Assembly: GCA_902782905.1 (NCBI GenBank)
Contig: CACZPB010000117.1
Coordinates: 1-13,054, forward strand
Direction of reading: 5' to 3'
From: an uncultured bacterium
GTDB lineage: Bacteria; Cyanobacteriota; Vampirovibrionia; Gastranaerophilales; Gastranaerophilaceae
Length of the DNA stretch: 13,054 nucleotides
Shown here: in pieces, positions 12,975-13,054 of the stretch
Numbering within the stretch: position 1 is the stretch's first letter
Layout of the letters: every line of letters begins with the position of its first letter
Translations under genes and position numbers: made by a program
Notes under the pieces: generated by a model
What the model saw: only the letters and a program-made list of their open reading frames with translations
Told to the model about the DNA's origin: nothing
Database searches by the model: none

Positions 12975-13054
12975 TGTGGTTATCCATTCGGTCGCGTGTT
13001 TCTCTCTTTCTTTTTGCTTCTGTTTTCTTTCTCTCTTTTCTTCGCAACAAAAGA

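Larger units (their letters stand above)
12480..13054. repeat. Large GC-rich nested inverted-repeat element, running to the window edge
   Basis: The two halves pair in colinear order. From outside in: CTTTTGATTGCGA (12480-12492) with 13041-13053; a GA-rich tract ending ACACGC (12506-12541) with the CT-rich 12994-13031; GATTGAATGGCTG (12576-12588) with 12945-12957, perfect; ACGCGCCCTAGCGGGG (12611-12626) with 12907-12922, perfect; TAAATAT (12637-12643) with 12895-12901; CCCCTTGACGGGACGCGGCG (12692-12711) with 12845-12864, perfect. The centre has a further hairpin, CCCTCCC (12786-12792) with GGGAGGG (12799-12805). Base composition differs sharply from the AT-rich surroundings. No credible protein is encoded. 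It resembles a dispersed palindromic or MITE-like repeat; the right boundary, any target duplication and copy number are not visible. Confidence 0.8.

Noticed and set aside
12421..13054. CRISPR array or retron locus
   Set aside because: Repeats are inverted and nested, not regularly spaced direct repeats, and no reverse transcriptase or cas gene lies nearby.

Overview
The window looks like AT-rich chromosomal DNA of a diderm gut bacterium carrying the right-hand end of an integrated mobile element. The diderm call rests on a TolC-family outer-membrane protein and Sec/lipoprotein signal peptides. The codon use, the small gene mix and short FKG/FRG-like motifs in otherwise unrelated proteins remind me of the Gastranaerophilales (Melainabacteria/Vampirovibrionia). 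That placement is inference from general familiarity, not a search result.

Region 1 (1-3342) is the integrase-proximal end of an integrative element. A tyrosine integrase, a 198-aa protein with a helix-turn-helix-like C-terminus, an excisionase-like protein, an 89-aa protein and a DUF3854/TOPRIM primase-like protein (cut by the left edge) form one leftward operon, coupled by overlaps at three of four junctions. A 44-bp fragment equal to the 3' half of a CAT-anticodon tRNA gene, followed by a terminator, marks the attachment site. The intact tRNA should lie at the other end of the element, left of the window.

Region 2 (3343-5682) holds about 290 bp of AT-rich DNA with a second pair of integrase-arm-like repeats. 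It is followed by a leftward gene for what looks like a protein-kinase-like domain fused to HEAT repeats, split in two by a probable one-base deletion in an A-run.

Region 3 (5683-8348) has coaX (type III pantothenate kinase, from a clear promoter) with a DUF1653 gene downstream, a small leftward ORF converging on it, and a TPR protein with a GT9-like glycosyltransferase domain.

Region 4 (8519-12355) has a TolC-family protein whose promoter predicts a leaderless mRNA, a convergent 188-aa protein, a 138-aa membrane protein with VSFYG/VNFRG motifs, an 83-aa Gly/acidic protein, and an exported calcineurin-like phosphoesterase missing several canonical metal ligands.

Region 5 (12356-13054) has no credible gene. 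After a compound hairpin lies a GC-rich, nested imperfect palindrome of at least 575 bp running to the window edge. Its two arms carry small hairpins at matching places but with different sequences, so folding appears to be kept while the sequence drifts. The strongest candidates for something undescribed are this palindromic element and the kinase-like/HEAT protein. Region 1 genes probably act together in excision and replication of the element; the chromosomal genes to the right are mostly unlinked housekeeping or envelope genes.
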